DNA from: Chitinophagaceae bacterium UBA1931
GTDB taxonomy: Bacteria > Bacteroidota > Bacteroidia > Chitinophagales > Chitinophagaceae
Length of the DNA: 64,000 bases
Reading direction: 5' to 3'
Assembly: GCA_002337125.1 (NCBI GenBank)
Contig: DDFJ01000004.1
Location: forward strand, 1,229,889 to 1,293,888
Positions 60,833-64,000 of the stretch are shown here, piece by piece; the first letter of the stretch is position 1; each line of letters opens with the position of its first letter. The notes under the pieces were generated by a model. It was not told the DNA's origin, did no database searches, and saw nothing but the letters and a program-made list of their open reading frames with translations. The translations under genes and the position numbers were made by a program.

Positions 60833-62197
60833 TTACATTTCTGCGAAATGCTTGTGGAAATAAGGAATGGTTTCAATTCCTTTATAGAAATTCACCAAAT
60901 CATATTTTTCGTTAGGGCTGTGAAGATTATCACTGTCTAAACCAAAGCCCATGAACACAATTTTAATTTCCAGTTCTTTTTCAAATAACGCACAGATAGG
61001 AATACTTCCGCCACCACGTACAGGAATCGGGTCTTTTCCAAATGTATCTTTCATTGCAGCAGCAGCAGCTTTGTAAGCTTTGCTGTCAACCGGAGTCATA
61101 TATGGTTCGCCACCATGATGCTCACTGGCTTTTACAACCACACCTGCAGGCGCAATGCTTTGAAAATAGTTAATCAGCTTTTCCGTAATTTTTTCTGATG
61201 ATTGATCAGGAACAAGTCGTGCTGAAATTTTTGCAAATGCTTTTGAAGGAAGAACTGTCTTTGCACCTTCGCCAGTATAACCACCCCAGATACCGTTTAA
61301 CTCCAATGTAGGACGAATACCGGTACGTTCATTACTGGTAAATCCTTTTTCGCCCCAAAGTTCTGATACGCCTAAATCAGCTTTAAATTCATTCTCATCG
61401 TAAGGAGCAGCGGCCATCAGTTTCCGTTCTTCAGGTGTTGCATTTACCACATCATCATAAAATCCGGGAATCGTGATGTGATTGCTTTCATCGTGGCAGG
61501 ATGCAATCATTTTTGCCAGCATAGTAATCGGGTTGGCAACAGCACCGCCATAAACACCACTGTGCAAGTCCCTGTTCGGGCCAGTTACTTCCACTTCAAT
61601 ATAACTCAGCCCTCGCACACCAATGTCAATGGAAGGATTTTCCATGCTGATCATGGCTGTATCGCTGATAAGAATTACATCGGCTTTCAGTAACTCTTTA
61701 TTATTTTTTACAAAGGTTGCAAGGTTGGGACTTCCCACTTCTTCTTCACCTTCAATAATAAACTTGATGTTTGTTGTAAGCGAACTGGTTTGCACCATTG
61801 TTTCAAATGCTTTCACATGCATAAAGAACTGGCCTTTATCATCGGCTGAACCACGGGCAAAAATTTTACCGTCTTTAATTGTAGGTTCAAACGGCGGACT
61901 GTTCCATAAGTTCAACGGATCAACAGGCTGTACATCGTAGTGACCATACACCAGAACTGTTGGCTTTGATGGATCAATCATTTTTTCACCATAAACAACA
62001 GGGTGACCAGCTGTTTCATAAATCACCGCTTTATCTGCACCAGCTGCAAGCAAATGCTGCTTAACAGCTTCAGCACAGGTAATCATATCAGCTTTATTTT
62101 CATTTTTTGCGCTGATGGAAGGGATGCGCAATAATTGAAGCAATTCATTCAGGAAACGATCTTTATTCTGTTCCTGATATTCTTTCCAGGCTTGCAT
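60833..62197 (-). CDS. M20 family dipeptidase
   Basis: 454 residues from ATG 62197 (the frame extends to 62275 but those residues look non-coding). YGHYDVQPVD and GSADDKG supply the first zinc ligands, IIEGEEEVGSPN the catalytic Glu and bridging ligand, RGGGSIPI and HSPNEKYDL the final His region. It hydrolyses dipeptides such as Xaa-His (carnosinase-like) in the cytoplasm; substrate not determined. Confidence 0.9.
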   Translation of the reverse strand: MQAWKEYQEQNKDRFLNELLQLLRIPSISAKNENKADMITCAEAVKQHLLAAGADKAVIYETAGHPVVYGEKMIDPSKPTVLVYGHYDVQPVDPLNLWNSPPFEPTIKDGKIFARGSADDKGQFFMHVKAFETMVQTSSLTTNIKFIIEGEEEVGSPNLATFVKNNKELLKADVILISDTAMISMENPSIDIGVRGLSYIEVEVTGPNRDLHSGVYGGAVANPITMLAKMIASCHDESNHITIPGFYDDVVNATPEERKLMAAAPYDENEFKADLGVSELWGEKGFTSNERTGIRPTLELNGIWGGYTGEGAKTVLPSKAFAKISARLVPDQSSEKITEKLINYFQSIAPAGVVVKASEHHGGEPYMTPVDSKAYKAAAAAMKDTFGKDPIPVRGGGSIPICALFEKELEIKIVFMGFGLDSDNLHSPNEKYDLVNFYKGIETIPYFHKHFAEM

Positions 62198-62275
62198 AAC
62201 AATAGTATTTATATTAAGAATGTGTATTGACCGGATGACGAAAGTAGGATATTCAGACAAACAATTAAAAAGCAT

Positions 62276-62499
62276 TTAAGCGAAATGATGAACGGCAGAA
62301 AACATGAGCGATCTCATTAAAAAAAATGACTACAGTTGGCGGAATTTTAAGAAACAGTTAAAGTGACAAAATCAAAAAAAATGTTTACAATTTGTGCAAC
62401 ATCCTAACAATATTCCCGTTTACTTTGCATCCATTAACAGCCTCTGCAGATGCTACTTCCCGCTTGCAATTGTGAAGATGTTTTCTGCAGGGGCTGTGC
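62276..62499. other. Intergenic region with a 14-bp hairpin
   Basis: ACAGCCTCTGCAGA (62437-62450) pairs with TCTGCAGGGGCTGT (62484-62497), one wobble, around a 33-nt loop. TTTACTTTGC at 62420-62429 is close to a promoter box on the plus strand. No T-run follows, so a terminator is unlikely; a small RNA is possible. Nothing else recognised. Confidence 0.35.
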
Positions 62500-64000
62500 C
62501 TATTTAGCTAACTGCTGAAGTCTTACAAGCAATGGCTGCAGATTCTTATCCGTCTTTATCATTTCCTTACAAACATTTTCAACCCGTGTAAGTGCTGCAT
62601 TTGACAGTACCCAGTTCATTGGAACTTTATGCCCATCAAGCGGCAGGTACAATGGAATTAATGAGGCATTGTTTTGTTTGCAGGTACGGAACAAATCTTC
62701 ATAGCTGAAAAGGGAATGCCCGCTTCTTGCATTCATCATTGCATTCAGTATTTCCCTTGGCTCATTTAAGAAACGAATTCCGTAATACTCTCCAGGTGTT
62801 GGTTCAATAAAATGAAACTGGATAACATAGAATTCAGCTTTGTCTTTGTACTTTGAAAACTTCTTAATGGCCTGCAATGCTTCGGCTGCACTTTGTGCCC
62901 CTTTGTTTTCGTAATAACCACCATCAACATAATGCAGTTGAAATCCTTTTCGCCATTCAATAGCTCCTGCAGGAGATACCAATGGAAATCTTGCACTTAA
63001 ACTGATGGCAGTGCTGTAAGGCAATTGAACAAGGGCCTTTTTCTGCAGATCGGCTACTTCATTAAAATTTACCGGATCAATAATCACATTACTGAATATT
63101 GTTCTTAACCCGCTCTCAACTTCTGTAATATTGATCAGCACTGCTGCATGATCTTTTGAAGCAGGGTTACCCACACCTGTAGAAAAATTCTGTGTGAATA
63201 AATTTGAATCAGCACTTGTTCCTGTTGCTTCCGCAAAACCATATTCCCAGCTTTTTTCAAGAGCAGTTGCTCTGTCGAATTTTGAAATCATTCTTGGCGA
63301 ATACGCATTGAAAATTTCAGAGAATACAAGTTTACCGGTTGTAGCCGTTAAGAAATCCTGCCCATAAAATTTCCTTGTAACTGTTGCATAGTTTGAAGGA
63401 AGCGATGGTAGCTGAGTAAGTGCATTAAAAAAATTTGTTCCTAACGAGCCGCCGCTTACACTGCTGTAACAAAACACATGATTTTTAAATACAGGAAATG
63501 AATCCTGCAATTGTGCCAGCATCATGGATGTAAAACAACCGGTTCGCAATGCACCACCTTCAGCACTAACAAACACAACCGGGAATGAAGAATCTTTATC
63601 AAATCCTTTTGCTTCAACCCAGTCATCAAAATACTGCTGAACCAACTTTCTTGTTTCTCCTTTGGGCTTAACAGCTGCAATCCTTGCCGGATGATCATGA
63701 TTGTACCATGAAAAAATCAACAAGCCAAAAAACATAATTAAACGGTAAGGAATTTTTATGAACAAAGGCTGCATCTTATCCAGGATATCGAACCAGCAAT
63801 AAACTGCTATCCAGCAGGCAAGTGAAAGACAAACAATAAATGCTGCGCCATAAGGTGGGAAATAGTTTACAGGCAGAAAGCTGAACAACAGAATACAAAA
63901 AACTGCGGGCAATAAAAATGCCACATGAAATCGCCTCATAATCGGGCGGAAAAAATACTTGCCTCCAACCTGTACCTGTACCAATTGTGGTTTACCATCA
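62500..64000 (-). CDS. Patatin-like phospholipase-type protein, 5' end outside window
   Basis: The minus-strand frame is open to base 64000; the TTG at 63984 is not evidently the start. From there 494 residues are visible. About three membrane helices (20-39, 45-65, 80-95) are followed by a patatin domain: GGALRTG near 143-149 (oxyanion region), SVSGGSLG at 175-182 (GxSxG nucleophile, here S-x-S-G-G-S) and DGGYYENKG near 368 (Asp of the dyad). Lipid acyl hydrolase at the inner membrane is the expected role. The nucleophile context deviates from a plain GxSxG. Confidence 0.75.
   Translation of the reverse strand, partial: DGKPQLVQVQVGGKYFFRPIMRRFHVAFLLPAVFCILLFSFLPVNYFPPYGAAFIVCLSLACWIAVYCWFDILDKMQPLFIKIPYRLIMFFGLLIFSWYNHDHPARIAAVKPKGETRKLVQQYFDDWVEAKGFDKDSSFPVVFVSAEGGALRTGCFTSMMLAQLQDSFPVFKNHVFCYSSVSGGSLGTNFFNALTQLPSLPSNYATVTRKFYGQDFLTATTGKLVFSEIFNAYSPRMISKFDRATALEKSWEYGFAEATGTSADSNLFTQNFSTGVGNPASKDHAAVLINITEVESGLRTIFSNVIIDPVNFNEVADLQKKALVQLPYSTAISLSARFPLVSPAGAIEWRKGFQLHYVDGGYYENKGAQSAAEALQAIKKFSKYKDKAEFYVIQFHFIEPTPGEYYGIRFLNEPREILNAMMNARSGHSLFSYEDLFRTCKQNNASLIPLYLPLDGHKVPMNWVLSNAALTRVENVCKEMIKTDKNLQPLLVRLQQLAK

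Overview
The window reads as chromosome of a member of the Bacteroidota, most likely the family Chitinophagaceae. The evidence is promoters of the TAnnTTTG type, almost no Shine-Dalgarno sequences on chromosomal genes, a C-terminal tail on one secreted protein that resembles a type IX secretion sorting domain, a DUF2490 protein, TonB/outer-membrane barrel proteins, and a 14-gene complex I operon with a shortened NuoG. The lineage assignment is inference.

Left part (1-17,300): the 3' part of a GH30 glycosidase, two envelope or secreted proteins, an M23 peptidase, a tricorn-like protease, small envelope proteins, a phosphofructokinase with pyrophosphate-type signature residues convergent with a class I aldolase, an MtfA-like peptidase, a large uncharacterised cysteine-containing protein and a polysaccharide deacetylase. 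Middle (17,300-31,030, minus strand): nuoA to nuoN with one extra small membrane gene between nuoE and nuoF. The wider gaps in this operon each hold their own short-period AT-rich repeat. Next (31,200-37,030): a TPR / PstS-like lipoprotein / small membrane protein / TonB operon, a low-molecular-weight phosphatase and hisS.

Accessory region (37,163-47,852): a compact integrated element of about 10.7 kb sits in the 3' end of a tRNA-Ser(GCU) gene, flanked by a 24-bp direct repeat with one mismatch. It has a tyrosine integrase, two small HTH proteins, a RecA-like ATPase, a VirE-N/primase-like protein, a DUF6371-like protein, an array of about 40-bp-spaced repeats that looks like an iteron origin, a single tail-tape-measure-like gene, a lipoprotein, and a three-gene minus-strand operon that looks like a toxin-antitoxin-chaperone (TAC) module with a SecB-like third gene. 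It lacks a relaxase, terminase, portal or capsid gene. It therefore looks more like a phage satellite or a reduced prophage than a complete phage or a conjugative element. This is the most interesting part of the window.

Right part (47,900-64,000): a large BNR-repeat secreted protein, rlmN, an outer-membrane barrel protein translationally coupled to a propeller-like protein, two overlapping pseudouridine synthases, a 1-Cys peroxiredoxin, dinB with an apparently non-canonical start codon, an M20 dipeptidase and a patatin-like protein cut by the window edge.
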